A stretch of DNA of 64,000 bases from Hymenobacter sp. APR13 (GCF_000737515.1 NZ_CP006587.1:4583001-4647000), one strand, 5' to 3'. Positions 8,827-19,144 are shown, numbered from the stretch's first letter. Numbers and translations: made by a program. Notes: generated by a model from the sequence alone, not told the origin.

Positions 8827-9198
8827 TTATTCGGCAGGCTGCAGGGCAGTGCTTACGATTTCCAGGACTTTCTCCTCAGAGAAAGGCTTCACGATATAGG
8901 CTGAAGCGCCGCTTTCCAGCGCTTCCGTCACGATAACCTCCTGCCCTACGGCGCTGCACATCACCACTTTCACGTCCGGGTCGTTCAGGCGGATGCCTTT
9001 GAGTACGTCCAGCCCGGTGTTGTCGGGCAGAATTACGTCCAGGGTAATCAAATCGGGTTTAGTGGCGGCCGCCATTTCAAGTGCCTGCTGGCCGTTGGCG
9101 GCTTCTCCTACTACCTCGTAGCCGGCATCGGTAAGCATGTTCTTGAGCATCGTGCGCATGTAGAAAGAGTCGTCGACGATGAGAATGCGGTTTTTCAT
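8827..9198 (-). CDS. cheY: CheY-like single-domain response regulator
   Basis: This is a 123-residue stand-alone receiver. All phosphorylation residues are present: Asp9-Asp10, phospho-acceptor Asp54 (LITLDVILP), Ser82 and Lys104 (IVKPF). ATG 9198 begins at the first beta strand (MKNRILIVDDS). It is the obvious phosphoryl acceptor of the adjacent CheA and substrate of the adjacent CheC. The output target is not in the window: no flagellar motor genes are seen, so it may act on gliding, a pilus or gene expression. It lies 83 bp upstream of cheB and 80 bp after cheW. Confidence 0.93.
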   Translation of the reverse strand: MKNRILIVDDSFYMRTMLKNMLTDAGYEVVGEAANGQQALEMAAATKPDLITLDVILPDNTGLDVLKGIRLNDPDVKVVMCSAVGQEVIVTEALESGASAYIVKPFSEEKVLEIVSTALQPAE

Positions 9199-9278
9199 AA
9201 GAAACAATTCAAAAAACGGGAAGAATGAGGGCCAAAAGGGGAAGCCGAGCTTTGTACGGCTAAGCGCCGGCAAAGATG

Positions 9279-9785
9279 TTAGCGCGTCTGAAGCTGCATA
9301 ATCTCGGCGGGCGTTAGCAGCTTCATCATGTCAAGCACGATGATAATGCGGCTATCCACCTTCACGATTCCCTCAATGTATTTGTCGTTGATGTTGATGT
9401 CCTGAATGAACTCAGGGGCTTTTTCGATGCTGGAAGCCGGAATCGACAGCGGCGTGGGCACTTCGCGGACTACAATCCCGATGGTGTAGTCCTTGGCCTC
9501 AATGGCCAGCGTGTACGACAGCGCGGGCAGTTCCTCCTCGAAGCTCCGCAAGCCGAAGCGCTGCTCCAGGTCGATGATGGCAATAATGTCGCCGCGCAGG
9601 TTGGCAATGCCTTTCACGAAAGGCGGCGTTTTGGGCATGCGCGCGATTTCAGGCGTCAGCGTCACTTCCTTCACCTGCTCGATGCGCAGGCCATACTCCT
9701 CGCTTCCGAGCCGGAAAACGATGAGTTGGATGATGGGGTCGGGCTTCGACGTCTTTTTGTCGCTGGATTGTTCAGCTTCGGCCAT
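9279..9785 (-). CDS. cheW: CheW coupling protein
   Basis: The protein has 168 residues with a single CheW domain (IIQLIVFRLGSEEYGLRIEQV, broken here for length; GIANLRGDIIAIIDL; final EGIVKVDSRIIIVLDM). CheW bridges receptors and CheA in signalling arrays. It starts at ATG 9785 after a polar N-terminal stretch of about 15 residues. A well-formed -33/-7 promoter sits directly upstream, with its -7 element only four bases from the ATG, so the message may be leaderless. It follows the receptor gene by 76 bp. Confidence 0.93.
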   Translation of the reverse strand: MAEAEQSSDKKTSKPDPIIQLIVFRLGSEEYGLRIEQVKEVTLTPEIARMPKTPPFVKGIANLRGDIIAIIDLEQRFGLRSFEEELPALSYTLAIEAKDYTIGIVVREVPTPLSIPASSIEKAPEFIQDININDKYIEGIVKVDSRIIIVLDMMKLLTPAEIMQLQTR

Positions 9786-9789
9786 ATGG

Positions 9790-9821
9790 CAAAGATATTC
9801 CTGGCTGGGGCTGACTTTCAA
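9790..9821 (-). promoter_or_regulatory. Bacteroidota-type promoter of cheW
   Basis: Read on the minus strand, TTG (9821-9819) is followed by a 21-bp spacer and TATCTTTG (9797-9790). This fits the Bacteroidota primary-sigma consensus TTTG / TAnnTTTG. The expected transcription start falls at about the ATG (9785). Confidence 0.55.
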
Positions 9822-9861
9822 CAGGAAAATCAGCCCCTCCGGGAGTTAACAGTTCAAGTGG

Positions 9862-12800
9862 CTACTTCGCTTCTTTACGGCTGCGGACTCGGGCGGGCTT
9901 GGTGGCCGGCGCTTCGGCGCTGGCCTTGCCATTCGGGGCGGGCTCAGCGGGTGCGGTATCCGTTTTGCGGCGAGTGGCTTTGCGAGTACGCTGGGCCTCG
10001 GCCTGCTCAGCATTGGTTTGCTTGCGAACCGGGGCCGGAGCTGCTGCGGTGGCGCGAGCGTCGCCGCGGCGCGTGGTCGTGAGCGGGCGGTTGGCTACCA
10101 CCTGGGCGTGGGCCGCGTCGGTGGCGGCGTCGGCGCGGCGGGCCGTGGCCCGGTCGCGCTCCGGCGTGGCCGAGGCCGGCTGGTGCGCCACGCGGCGGGC
10201 ACGGTGCCGGATGGGCTCCGGCTCGGGCTCCGGCTCGATTTCTTCCAGCAGCTGGAAGTTGGAGAGGCCCAGCTGCAGGTCGTCGGCAATGTCGGTGAGG
10301 CGCTGGCTGGAAACGGTCAGCTCGTGCATGCTCGAGGAGAGCTGCTTGGCCGTTCCGGCTACCTGCTGCGTGCCCGAAGCCGTCTGCTCGGCAATGGCTA
10401 CCACTTCTTCCACGTACTTCACCACGTCGCCGATAGACGTTTTCTGAATCTCGGTGGCCGTGAGGATGTCGCGGGAGGTGCGCAGGGTTTCGCCGGAGCT
10501 GGTGGCAATGTTCTTAAAAGCCGAGCTGGCCTCGAAGGTGGCATTCTTGCCTTTTAGTACCCGGCCTTCCATGGTGCTGATAGCCGTAGCCGCCGAGGTA
10601 GTATCCTTCTTCACATCGTCCACAAGAGTGCCGATTTCCGAAGCCGAGCGGCGGGAGCCTTCGGCCAGCTTGCGGATTTCTTCGGCTACTACCGCAAAGC
10701 CGCGGCCGGCTTCCCCGGCCCGGGCCGCCTCGATGGCGGCGTTCAGGGCCAGCAGGTTGGTTTGCGAGGCAATGTCGGTGATAACGCCCAGCGACTTGCT
10801 GATGTCCTGCGAGCGGGCCGAAAGTACTTCGATGGTTTTGGCCGTCTGGGCCGCTGCCGCCGAAATTTCTTCCATGTTCTTCACCACTTCGGCCACCGTT
10901 TTGAGGCCGAGCTGGGAGGTCTGCTCACCCAAGATAGCCGCCTTAATGCCCACATCGGCTTTCCCAGCGGTTTCCTTGGTAGCCTGCATGATTTCCTCGA
11001 TCAGCTTGAAGGCCTGGTCGGTCTTGAGGGCCTGGTTCTGGGCGCCTTCGGCCATCTGCTGCATGGCCAGGGCCACGTCGACGGTCACCCGGCTCATCTC
11101 CTGCCCTTTCGCCGCCATTTCCTCCGACGACGTTCCTACTACCTGCGACGACTCGTTGATTTCAGCCAGCAGGTCATTGAGGTTGTCTACGGCAAGGTTC
11201 AGCGCGTCGGCCATTGACTTGATGTCGCCGGCGGTCTGGATTTCCACTTGCTGGGTCAGGTCACCTTCGGAAATAGCCCGCACCACGCGGCTCACTTCCA
11301 GTACTGGCGAGGCAATGGATTCGAGCAGGTCGTTGAGCGTGTCCACGATTTCCTTCCACGAGCCGCTCACGCCGCCTACCGTGGCGCGTTCGGTCAGCTT
11401 GCCTTCCACCCCGGCCACTTTGGCCACGCGGCTTACTTCCAGCGCCAGGCGGTTCAGGTCGTCCACCATGCGGTTGATGGTGTCGGCCAGCTCGGCCACT
11501 TCGCCTTTGGCTTCCAGGGTCAGCTTCTGGGTCAGGTCGCCCTGCGATACGCCGGTTACTACCTTACCGATACCCCGCACCTGCGTGGTAAGGTTGGTAG
11601 CCATGGTGTTTACGTTGTCGGTGAGGTCTTTCCACACACCGCTCACGTTCGGTACGTCGGCTTGGCCGCCGAGCTTGCCTTCGGTGCCCACTTCCTGCGC
11701 CACGCGGGTTACTTCGCCGGCAAAGATGTTGAGCGAGTCCACCATCCGGTTGATGTTGTCCTTGAGGTCGAGCAGCTCGCCTTTCACGTCTACCGACACC
11801 TTCTGGCTGAGGTCGCCGCGGGCTACGGCGGTGGTTACGTTGGCAATATCGCGCACCTGGCTGGTGAGCGAGGCGGCCATGAAGTTTACGTTATCGGTGA
11901 GGTCTTTCCAGGTACCACGCACGTTCGGCACATCGGCCTGACCGCCGAGCTTGCCCTCGGTGCCTACTTCGCGGGCCACGCGGGTTACTTCGTCGCCGAA
12001 GGTGTTGAGCGAGTCCACCATCTGGTTGAGGTTTTCCTTCAGCTGCAACAGCTCGCCGCGCACGTTTACCGTCACTTTCTGGCTCAGGTCGCCTTTGGCT
12101 ACGGCCGTAGCCACATTGGCAATGTCCCGTACCTGAGAGGTCAGGTTGGAAGCCATCGTGTTTACGTTGTCGGTCAGGTCTTTCCAGGTGCCGCTCACGT
12201 TCGGCACCGACGCTTGGCCGCCCAGGATACCCTCGGTGCCTACTTCGCGGGCCACGCGGGTTACTTCGCCGGCGAAGATGTTGAGCGAGTCCACCATCTG
12301 GTTGAGGATGTTTTTTAGGTCGAGAATCTCGCCTTTCACATCCACCGTCATCTTCTGAGTCAGGTCGCCTTTAGCTACGGCGCTGGCTACGTTGGCAATG
12401 TCCCGCACCTGACTCGTCAGGTTCGAGGCCATGTAGTTCACGTTGTCGGTCAGGTCTTTCCAGGTACCTGACACGCGCGGCACGCTGGCTTGGCCGCCGA
12501 GCTTGCCCTCGGTGCCCACTTCGCGGGCCACGCGGGTTACTTCGTCGCCGAAGATGTTTAGCGAGTCCACCATCTGGTTGAGGATGTTCTTCAGCTCCAG
12601 GATTTCCCCCTTCACATCCACGGCCATTTTCTGGCTGAGGTCACCACGGGCTACAGCCGTAGCCACGTTGGCAATGTCTCGTACCTGCAGCGTCAGGTTC
12701 GAGGCCATGTAGTTTACATTGTCGGTCAGCTCCTTCCACACGCCGGCCACGTTCGGCACCAGCGCCTGGCCACCAAGCTTACCTTCGGTACCCACTTCCA

Positions 12801-14283
12801 GCGCCACGCGGGTTACTTCGCCGGCAAACAAGTTGAGCGAGTCCACCATCTGGTTCAGGTTCTGCTTCAATTGCAGCAGCTCGCCTTTCACATCAACCGT
12901 GATTTTCTGCGACAGGTCGCCTTTGGCTACCGCCGTGGCTACGTTGGCAATGTCCCGTACCTGCAGCGTCAGGTTCGAGGCCATGTTGTTTACGTTGTCG
13001 GTCAGCTCTTTCCAGACGCCGGCCACGTTCGGCACGTCGGCTTGGCCGCCAAGCTTGCCTTCGGTACCCACTTCCAGCGCCACACGCGTTACTTCGCCGG
13101 CAAACAGGTTGAGCGAGTCCACCATCTGGTTCAGGTTCTGCTTGAGCTGCAGCAGCTCGCCTTTCACGTCCACGGTGATTTTCTGCGACAAGTCGCCTTT
13201 GGCTACGGCTGTGGCTACGTTGGCAATGTCTCGCACCTGAAGCGTCAGGTTCGAGGCCATGTTGTTTACGTTGTCGGTGAGATCCTTCCACACGCCGCTC
13301 ACGTTGGGCACCAGCGCCTGGCCGCCGAGCTTGCCCTCGGTACCTACTTCCTGCGCCACGCGGGTTACTTCGCCGGCGAACAGGTTGAGCGAGTCCACCA
13401 TCTGGTTCAAGTTCTGCTTCAATTGCAGCAGCTCGCCCTTCACGTCTACCGTGATTTTCTGGGTTAGGTCGCCCTTTGCTACGGCAGTGGCTACGTTGGC
13501 AATGTCGCGCACCTGACTCGTCAGGTTGGAGGCCATGTAGTTCACGTTGTCGGTCAGGTCTTTCCAGATGCCACCCACGTTGGGTACCGACGCCTGGCCG
13601 CCGAGCTTGCCTTCAGTGCCCACTTCCTGCGCCACGCGGGTTACTTCGCCGGCAAACAGGTTGAGGTTGTCGATGGTCTTGTTGATGGTTTCGGCCATCA
13701 CCTTAAAGTCGCCGGAAACCGGAATCTGGAAGGTTTCGTCGAGGTTGCCCTTGCTGATGTTTTTGAGCACCTTGCCCACCTCCAGCACCGGCACCGCAAT
13801 GCTGTCGACGAGGCCGTTGATGTTGTTGATCATGTCGCGCCAGAAACCGGCGGCATTCTCGGCCGACGCGCGGGCTTTCAGGTTGCCTTCCACCCCGGCC
13901 ACCTTAGAGATGCGCGACACCTCGCCCCCTACCCCGCCAATCATCTCCACCATGGAGTTGTAGGCCTCGGCTATTTCGGCGAAGATGTCGTCGTTCTGCT
14001 TGGTCAGGCGCACCGAAACGTCGCCTTTCTTGAAGGCGTCGAGGGCGTAGAGTACCCGGTTGAGCTGCTCGTTGACGTAGTCGGTGTTTTCCAGGGTCGC
14101 CGTTCCGCGCAGGTTGGACCCTTTGGCACTTCCACTGCGGCGCGCGGCGTCGCCGACGGCGGGCGCCTTGCCGTTGGCGGCCTTGGCAGGCACCTCGGTG
14201 ATAACGGCCGGAGCCGGAGTGCTGTCGGCCGGGGCGGAGGCGGCAGAACGGCGGGCGGGAGAAGTAGTCTTACCTGATGCCAT
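9862..14283 (-). CDS. Soluble poly-HAMP methyl-accepting chemoreceptor-like protein
   Basis: This protein has about 1473 residues and no hydrophobic membrane segment, so it should be cytoplasmic. After a basic Ala/Pro/Ser-rich leader come about eleven units of 92 residues, each a pair of HAMP domains. Two units are diverged, eight are nearly identical (signature [20 protein letters not shown] followed by [16 protein letters not shown]), and one is diverged. Then comes a receptor signalling domain with the conserved tip around [20 protein letters not shown] and a charged tail with EPEPEPEP and many Arg/Ala. HAMP chains relay conformational signals, as in fungal Nik1-type kinases and some bacterial soluble receptors. 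With no sensor domain visible, the HAMP stack itself or a partner protein may be the input. It is first in the che cluster. Confidence 0.9.
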   Translation of the reverse strand: MASGKTTSPARRSAASAPADSTPAPAVITEVPAKAANGKAPAVGDAARRSGSAKGSNLRGTATLENTDYVNEQLNRVLYALDAFKKGDVSVRLTKQNDDIFAEIAEAYNSMVEMIGGVGGEVSRISKVAGVEGNLKARASAENAAGFWRDMINNINGLVDSIAVPVLEVGKVLKNISKGNLDETFQIPVSGDFKVMAETINKTIDNLNLFAGEVTRVAQEVGTEGKLGGQASVPNVGGIWKDLTDNVNYMASNLTSQVRDIANVATAVAKGDLTQKITVDVKGELLQLKQNLNQMVDSLNLFAGEVTRVAQEVGTEGKLGGQALVPNVSGVWKDLTDNVNNMASNLTLQVRDIANVATAVAKGDLSQKITVDVKGELLQLKQNLNQMVDSLNLFAGEVTRVALEVGTEGKLGGQADVPNVAGVWKELTDNVNNMASNLTLQVRDIANVATAVAKGDLSQKITVDVKGELLQLKQNLNQMVDSLNLFAGEVTRVALEVGTEGKLGGQALVPNVAGVWKELTDNVNYMASNLTLQVRDIANVATAVARGDLSQKMAVDVKGEILELKNILNQMVDSLNIFGDEVTRVAREVGTEGKLGGQASVPRVSGTWKDLTDNVNYMASNLTSQVRDIANVASAVAKGDLTQKMTVDVKGEILDLKNILNQMVDSLNIFAGEVTRVAREVGTEGILGGQASVPNVSGTWKDLTDNVNTMASNLTSQVRDIANVATAVAKGDLSQKVTVNVRGELLQLKENLNQMVDSLNTFGDEVTRVAREVGTEGKLGGQADVPNVRGTWKDLTDNVNFMAASLTSQVRDIANVTTAVARGDLSQKVSVDVKGELLDLKDNINRMVDSLNIFAGEVTRVAQEVGTEGKLGGQADVPNVSGVWKDLTDNVNTMATNLTTQVRGIGKVVTGVSQGDLTQKLTLEAKGEVAELADTINRMVDDLNRLALEVSRVAKVAGVEGKLTERATVGGVSGSWKEIVDTLNDLLESIASPVLEVSRVVRAISEGDLTQQVEIQTAGDIKSMADALNLAVDNLNDLLAEINESSQVVGTSSEEMAAKGQEMSRVTVDVALAMQQMAEGAQNQALKTDQAFKLIEEIMQATKETAGKADVGIKAAILGEQTSQLGLKTVAEVVKNMEEISAAAAQTAKTIEVLSARSQDISKSLGVITDIASQTNLLALNAAIEAARAGEAGRGFAVVAEEIRKLAEGSRRSASEIGTLVDDVKKDTTSAATAISTMEGRVLKGKNATFEASSAFKNIATSSGETLRTSRDILTATEIQKTSIGDVVKYVEEVVAIAEQTASGTQQVAGTAKQLSSSMHELTVSSQRLTDIADDLQLGLSNFQLLEEIEPEPEPEPIRHRARRVAHQPASATPERDRATARRADAATDAAHAQVVANRPLTTTRRGDARATAAAPAPVRKQTNAEQAEAQRTRKATRRKTDTAPAEPAPNGKASAEAPATKPARVRSRKEAK
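11452..13659 (-). repeat. Eight tandem 276-bp HAMP-pair coding repeats
   Basis: Eight in-frame units of exactly 276 bp (92 codons) lie head to tail inside the receptor gene. The marker gcgagtccacca recurs at 12009, 12285, 12561, 12837, 13113 and 13389, always 276 apart. More diverged units flank the block on both sides (for example 11176-11451). The units differ mostly at synonymous sites and at a few residues (Q/L/R after VTRVA; S/L/D after GGQA). Confidence 0.92.
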
Positions 14284-14361
14284 ATAGCAAGGAGTATCGG
14301 GGGCTGCGGAAGGCGGTGAAGCAGGGCGCAATGCGCACCTTGCTGCTTTTGCCTATGTCGG

Positions 14362-14369
14362 CAAAGGTA
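14362..14369 (-). promoter_or_regulatory. Probable -7 element of the receptor/che operon
   Basis: The minus strand reads TACCTTTG, a match to TAnnTTTG, 79 bp upstream of the receptor start codon. No good TTG is found 20 bp further upstream, so the call is moderate. The 348-bp divergent region to topA also contains CATCTTTG on the plus strand at 14539-14546, a weaker -7 candidate for topA. Confidence 0.4.
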
Positions 14370-14631
14370 GCGAATACGCCTGTTTCGCCCAGAAGGATTC
14401 TGCACCTATTCCTGCTGTTTCAGAACTTACTTCTGGTGAACCAGTTGAACTGTCCTGACTGTTGCCTGCATACGACTTCGGGTCCGCCCGCCTGGGCCTC
14501 ATTCTACGGGGCAGCAACGGCGGGCCGGATTATTCCAGCATCTTTGCGGCAAAATTCAACTTCTTGCCCGCTGCCCCGTTTTCTATAGGAAAGCGCGCTA
14601 GCTTGCCTCCTTCCGTCTCCACCTTCCCCCC

Positions 14632-17118
14632 ATGGTTAAAAATCTAGTCATCGTCGAATCCCCCGCGAAAGCCAAAACCATTGAAGGCTATCTGGGCAAG
14701 GATTTCGTCGTCAAATCGTCTTTCGGGCACGTCCGTGACCTGCCGAAGGATAACAATGCCATTGACGTAGCCAACAACTTCAAGCCCACCTACGTGGTGT
14801 CGGCCGACAAGCGGGAGATTATCAGCCAGCTCAAGAAGCTGGCTAAGGAGGCCGAAACCGTCTGGCTGGCGAGTGACGATGACCGGGAGGGCGAGGCTAT
14901 TTCATGGCATCTGGCCGAAACCCTGAACCTGACCGGCAGCTCCAAGACGCGCCGCATCGTGTTCCGTGAAATCACCAAGAACGCCATCCTGCACGCCATC
15001 GACAACCCCCGGGAAATCGACCTGAACCTGGTGAATGCCCAGCAGGCCCGCCGTGTCCTCGACCGGCTGGTGGGCTTCGAGCTGAGCCCGGTGCTCTGGA
15101 AGAAAGTGAAAACGGGCCTTTCGGCCGGCCGCGTACAGAGCGTGGCGGTGCGGCTGGTAGTGGAGCGCGAGCGGGAAATCAACCAGTTCAAAGTGTCGTC
15201 GGCGTACCGGATTACGGCGCGCCTGGACGCCGGAAAAGGCGCCGTGCTGGAAGCCGACTTGCCCACGCGCTACAAAACCCGCGAAGAGGCCGAGGCTTTC
15301 CTGGCCCGCTGCGCCGGCGCCGAGTACCGCATCGAGAACCTGGAGAAAAAGCCCGGCAAGCGCAGCCCCGCGCCGCCCTTCACCACGTCTACGCTGCAGC
15401 AGGAAGCTTCGCGCAAGCTCGGCTTCTCGGTGGCCCAGACGATGAGCGTGGCCCAGAAGCTGTACGAAGCCGGTAAAATTTCCTATATGCGGACTGACTC
15501 GGTGAACCTCTCGCAGGACGCCCTGACGGCCGCGCAGGTGGAAATCAGCCGCGCATACGGGGCCGAATATGCCCAGACCCGCCTCTACAAAACCAAGTCG
15601 GCCTCGGCGCAGGAAGCTCACGAAGCCATCCGCCCCACCGACTTCGCCCTGATGAAAGCCGGCTCCGACTCGCAGGAGCAGCGCCTTTACGACCTAATCC
15701 GGAAGCGGGCCATGGCCTCGCAGATGGCCGATGCCCAGATTGAGCGCACGGTGGCCACCATCGGCATCAGCACCCAGCCCGGCGTTACGCTCACGGCTAC
15801 GGGAGAGGTCATCACCTTCGAGGGTTTCCTGAAAGCCTACAGCGAAAGCAAAGACGAAGAAGAGCAGGATGAAGCCACCACGGAATCGTCGTTTTCACGG
15901 GGCCTGCCGCCCCTGACCGTGGGCCAGCTGATGCCGCTGCTGCAGCTGCGCGGCGTGGAGCGCTACGCTGCCCCGGCCGCCCGCTACACGGAAGCCTCGC
16001 TGGTGAAAAAGCTGGAGGAAATGGGCATTGGCCGGCCTTCCACCTACGCGCCTACCATCAGCACCATTCAGAAGCGCGGCTACGTGGAAAAAGACACCCG
16101 CGAAGGCAAGGAACGCAAGTTCCACGTGCTGACGCTGGAAGGCAGCGAGGTGAAAACCGAAGTCAAAACCGAAACCTACGGGGCCGACAAAGCCAAGATG
16201 TTCCCCACCGACACCGCCATGGTGGTGAACGACTTCCTGGTGGAGCACTTCCCGGTGATTGTGGACTTCCAGTTCACGGCCAAGGTGGAAGGCGAGTTTG
16301 ACCGGATTGCCGACGGCGAAGAGCAGTGGACCGACATGCTGGCCGGCTTCTATGGCACTTTCCACGAAACAGTGGAGCGCGGTAAGGACATCGAGCGCAA
16401 CACGCTGGGCAGCAACCGCGAAATAGGGCTGCATCCCGAAACCGGCCAGAAGCTCACCGCCCGCCTCGGCCGCTTCGGCCCCTACGTGCAGATTGAGCCC
16501 AAGGAAGGCGCGCCCGAAGACGAAAAGGCCGTGTACGCCAGCCTGCGCAAAGGGCAGTTCATTGAGAACATCACGCTGGAAGAGGCGCTGGAGCTGTTCA
16601 AGCTGCCCCGCGTGGTCGGCGAGTTTGAGGAGAAGTCGATGACGGCTGCCCTGGGCCGTTTCGGCCCCTACATCCGCCACGACAGCAAGTTCTACTCGCT
16701 CACCAAGGAGCAGGACCCGCACACCATCACGGCGCCCGAGGCCATTGAGCTGATTGAGAACAAGCGTAAGACCGACGCCGAGCGCCTCATCAAGACCTTC
16801 GAGGGCCGCGACGACGTGCAGGTGCTGAACGGTCGTTTCGGGCCGTACATCGTGGTAGGCAAGAAGAACGTGAAGATTCCGAAAGGCGAAGAGCCAGCCG
16901 ACCTCACGCTGGAGCGCTGCCTGGAGCTGGGCGAGCTGACGCCCGACAAGCCCGCCAAAGGTGGCCGCTTCGCCAAGAAGGCCCCCGCCGCCGACAAGGC
17001 CGACGCCGCCGACAAGCCTGCGAAAAAACCCGCCGCCAAGAAGCCGGCTGCCAAAAAGCCCGCCGCGAAAAAGGCAGCTGGCACCACCGCCAAAAAACCG
17101 GCGGCCAAAGCCAAGTAG
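14632..17118 (+). CDS. topA: DNA topoisomerase I
   Basis: This is a type IA topoisomerase of 828 residues that relaxes negative supercoils. The TOPRIM domain is at the N-terminus ([17 protein letters not shown]; acidic triad DDDREGEAI). The active-site Tyr285 lies in SYMRTDS (codon 15484-15486). The C-terminal part has three repeats of the type GRFGPYV/I (Topo C-terminal repeat) rather than Cys zinc fingers. It ends in an [15 protein letters not shown] Lys/Ala/Pro tail of about 40 residues, like histone H1 or mycobacterial TopA tails, which probably grips DNA. The gene is transcribed divergently from the che cluster and ends at a strong terminator. Confidence 0.97.
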   Translation: MVKNLVIVESPAKAKTIEGYLGKDFVVKSSFGHVRDLPKDNNAIDVANNFKPTYVVSADKREIISQLKKLAKEAETVWLASDDDREGEAISWHLAETLNLTGSSKTRRIVFREITKNAILHAIDNPREIDLNLVNAQQARRVLDRLVGFELSPVLWKKVKTGLSAGRVQSVAVRLVVEREREINQFKVSSAYRITARLDAGKGAVLEADLPTRYKTREEAEAFLARCAGAEYRIENLEKKPGKRSPAPPFTTSTLQQEASRKLGFSVAQTMSVAQKLYEAGKISYMRTDSVNLSQDALTAAQVEISRAYGAEYAQTRLYKTKSASAQEAHEAIRPTDFALMKAGSDSQEQRLYDLIRKRAMASQMADAQIERTVATIGISTQPGVTLTATGEVITFEGFLKAYSESKDEEEQDEATTESSFSRGLPPLTVGQLMPLLQLRGVERYAAPAARYTEASLVKKLEEMGIGRPSTYAPTISTIQKRGYVEKDTREGKERKFHVLTLEGSEVKTEVKTETYGADKAKMFPTDTAMVVNDFLVEHFPVIVDFQFTAKVEGEFDRIADGEEQWTDMLAGFYGTFHETVERGKDIERNTLGSNREIGLHPETGQKLTARLGRFGPYVQIEPKEGAPEDEKAVYASLRKGQFIENITLEEALELFKLPRVVGEFEEKSMTAALGRFGPYIRHDSKFYSLTKEQDPHTITAPEAIELIENKRKTDAERLIKTFEGRDDVQVLNGRFGPYIVVGKKNVKIPKGEEPADLTLERCLELGELTPDKPAKGGRFAKKAPAADKADAADKPAKKPAAKKPAAKKPAAKKAAGTTAKKPAAKAK

Positions 17119-17144
17119 CTTAATCAGCTGCTGTTTATTGAAAA

Positions 17145-17166
17145 CCCCGGCCCATTCTGGCCGGGG
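17145..17166 (+). terminator. Rho-independent terminator of topA
   Basis: A hairpin CCCCGGCC-attc-tGGCCGGGG is followed by eight T, 27 bp after the topA stop. Confidence 0.9.
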
Positions 17167-17250
17167 TTTTTTTTGTATTGTTGGGCTTGAAATACCGTTC
17201 GGCTTATATCGTTATGCGGCTATTCTATCTGGTGTTATCTGTTGCCTGAC

Positions 17251-18150
17251 ATGCTGCCTCTCCCCTTTTCAGTTCTGCTGCTTAGCTATGCCGCTTCCAT
17301 AGGCGCGGCTCCCCATCCTGACAACCCGCCCACTCCTCCATCGACTTCTGCCGTTGCCGCGCCGACGGCGGCCAGCCCCTATGCGTGGCTGCCGGCCGGC
17401 GCTTACGATGCCCGCCGGAGCGTGGCCAGCCGGTTTGCGCCGCCGCGCGGCTGCGTGCGGGTGGCGGTGGCGCCGGGCTCGTTCGGGCAGTGGCTGCGCG
17501 GCCTGCCGCTGCTGCCCGCCGGCACGCCCGTGAAGCTCTATAACGGCCAGCTGAAAGACCCGCAGGACGTGCACGCCGCCGTGGTCAACATCGACGTGGG
17601 CACGCAGGATTTGCAGCAGTGCGCCGATGCCGTTATCCGGCTGCGGGCCGAGTACCTGTTTGCGCAGAACCCGGACCAGGTGCATTTCCACCTCACCAGC
17701 GGCCACGATATCCGGTTTGCCGATTGGTACGGCGGCAAGGGCTTCCGGGTGAGCGGCAACGACGTGCTGCCGGCCGCCCGACCCGTAGAAGCGCCCAGCC
17801 ACGCCACCTTCCGCCGCTACCTCGACCAGATTTTCACCTACGCCGGCACCCTTTCCCTGGACCGGGAGCTGAAGCCCGTGCCGCTGGCCGCGGTGCAGCC
17901 CGGCGACGTGCTCATTCGGGGCGGCTCGCCGGGCCACGCCGTGCTGGTGCTGGACGTGGCCGAGCAGGCCGGCAGCGGCCGCCGCTACGTGCTGCTGGCC
18001 CAGAGCTACATGCCGGCCCAGCAGATTCATGTGCTGCGCAACGCCTGGGGCGACCCGGCGCTGGGCGCCTGGTTTGCCGTCGACCCCAGCCAGGCCCGGT
18101 TCAGCACCCCGGAATGGACATTTCGGCGCGAGGAGCTGAAGCGGTTCTGA
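17251..18150 (+). CDS. DUF4846 domain secreted protein
   Basis: This protein of 299 residues starts at ATG 17251, which gives a short hydrophobic N-terminus (MLPLPFSVLLLSYAASIGAA) that looks like a signal peptide. A Pro/Thr/Ser/Ala-rich linker follows. The body matches DUF4846: WLRGLPLLPAGTPVKLYNG, VVNIDVGTQDLQQCADAV, RAEYLFAQ, then FHLTSGH and the late GDVLIRGGSPGHAVLVLDV segment. The last has a Gly-His arrangement reminiscent of NlpC/amidase-like folds, though no catalytic Cys partner is obvious. The function is unknown and it is probably periplasmic. GC content and codon use match its neighbours. Confidence 0.78.
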   Translation: MLPLPFSVLLLSYAASIGAAPHPDNPPTPPSTSAVAAPTAASPYAWLPAGAYDARRSVASRFAPPRGCVRVAVAPGSFGQWLRGLPLLPAGTPVKLYNGQLKDPQDVHAAVVNIDVGTQDLQQCADAVIRLRAEYLFAQNPDQVHFHLTSGHDIRFADWYGGKGFRVSGNDVLPAARPVEAPSHATFRRYLDQIFTYAGTLSLDRELKPVPLAAVQPGDVLIRGGSPGHAVLVLDVAEQAGSGRRYVLLAQSYMPAQQIHVLRNAWGDPALGAWFAVDPSQARFSTPEWTFRREELKRF

Positions 18151-18164
18151 AGTGAGTTTGAAGC

Positions 18165-18320
18165 GGCAAGTTTGGGGCTGCAAGCTTTGAACTGCAAGCC
18201 GCAAGCAGCAGGCTAGCCGTGAGTTGCAAGCTGTATCGATATGGCTATATCCTATGAGCTGTAGCTTGCCCCTTGCAGCTTGAAGCTTATAGCTTGCAGC
18301 TCTGAACCGTTGCAGCTTCT
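18165..18320. repeat. Low-complexity region of GCAAGCT/AGCTTGC words
   Basis: The intergenic stretch between the DUF4846 and sirtuin genes is built from imperfect copies of CTGCAAGCTT and its complement. The left half carries mainly the GCAAGC orientation (CTGCAAGC, GCCGCAAGC, GTTGCAAGCT) and the right half mainly the complement (GTAGCTTGC, TTGCAGCTTG, ATAGCTTGCAGC), so the whole could fold into one long weak hairpin. A short relative lies at 597-630 upstream of murA. Confidence 0.7.
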
Positions 18321-18359
18321 GTCATGGCACAGGCTGAAGCCTATGCTACATTTAATACT

Positions 18360-19056
18360 ATGAAAAAGAAGAAGATTGTTGCCCTGACCGGCGCGGGCAT
18401 CAGCGCGGAAAGCGGCCTGGCTACCTTCCGCGGCTCCGACGGGCTGTGGGAAGGCCACCGCATCGAGGACGTAGCCACGCCGGAGGGCTGGGCTGCCAAC
18501 CCGGAGCTGGTGCTGGAGTTTTACAACCAGCGCCGGGCCGCCGCCCGGGCCGCCCAGCCCAATGCGGGCCACCTGGCGCTGGCGGCGCTGGAGCGGGAGT
18601 TTGAGGTGGTGGTCGTCACCCAGAACGTTGACGACCTGCATGAGCGGGCCGGCTCCAGCCACATTATCCATCTGCACGGCAAGCTGCTGGAGGCGCGCAG
18701 CTCCCGCTTCGAGCACCTGGTGTACCCGATGGATACTGACCGGATTGAGCTGGGCGAGCGGTGCGCCAAGGGCCACCAGCTGCGGCCCAACATCGTGTGG
18801 TTTGGCGAGGCCGTGCCGCTGATGGAGCAGGCCATGGAGGAAACCGCCACGGCCGATATTTTCCTGGTAGTAGGCACTTCATTGCAGGTGTATCCGGCGG
18901 CCGGGCTGGTCGGCTACGCCCCGGCCAGCTGCCCGGTGTACATCATCGACCCCAGCCGACCCCCCGGTTTCAGCGCGGCGCAACCTGCATTTCATCACCG
19001 AGCCAGCCAGCACCGGCGTACCCCGGCTGGCCGCCGAGCTGCTGGCCCAGCAGTAG
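18360..19056 (+). pseudogene. Sir2-family NAD-dependent protein deacylase, frameshifted near the 3' end
   Basis: The frame starting at ATG 18360 encodes a class III sirtuin (CobB/SIRT5-like). It has the Rossmann motif TGAGISAESG, FRG, TQNVDDLHERAG and catalytic His106 (HLHG). Tyr55 and Arg58 (FYNQR) form the Y-x2-R pair known to bind succinyl/malonyl-lysine. The four zinc-binding Cys are not present. At a run of six C (18960-18965) the reading frame leaves the family pattern. Removing one C restores the expected end (SARRNLHFI...PRLAAELLAQQ) and a stop at 19054-19056, for a 231-residue protein. As read, the frame runs on to 19091 with an unrelated tail. Either a sequencing error in the homopolymer or a recent lesion. 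Confidence 0.85.
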
Positions 19057-19144
19057 CGCGAACTTTGCAGTTCGCGCCCCCGCGCCGCTGAAACGGAATC
19101 GTCCGAACGGCGCGGGGAAGTGAACTACAAAGTCCGCGCTACTG
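19051..19144. repeat. Palindromic dispersed repeat (CAGTAGCGCG family), copy 1
   Basis: Two imperfect 37-bp inverted arms begin CAGTAGCGCGAACTTTG on the left and end CAAAGTCCGCGCTACTG on the right. They enclose a short centre containing CGCGCCG...CGGCGCG. The left arm overlaps the repaired sirtuin stop codon. A second copy of the same outer arms lies at 25453-25536. Confidence 0.8.

Noticed and set aside
10454-11941. Long plus-strand frame (495 codons) opposite the poly-HAMP receptor
   Set aside because: It is the antisense reading of the HAMP repeats and inherits their 92-codon periodicity. The high GC content and codon bias create long open antisense frames. No family match, and the receptor on the other strand is certain.
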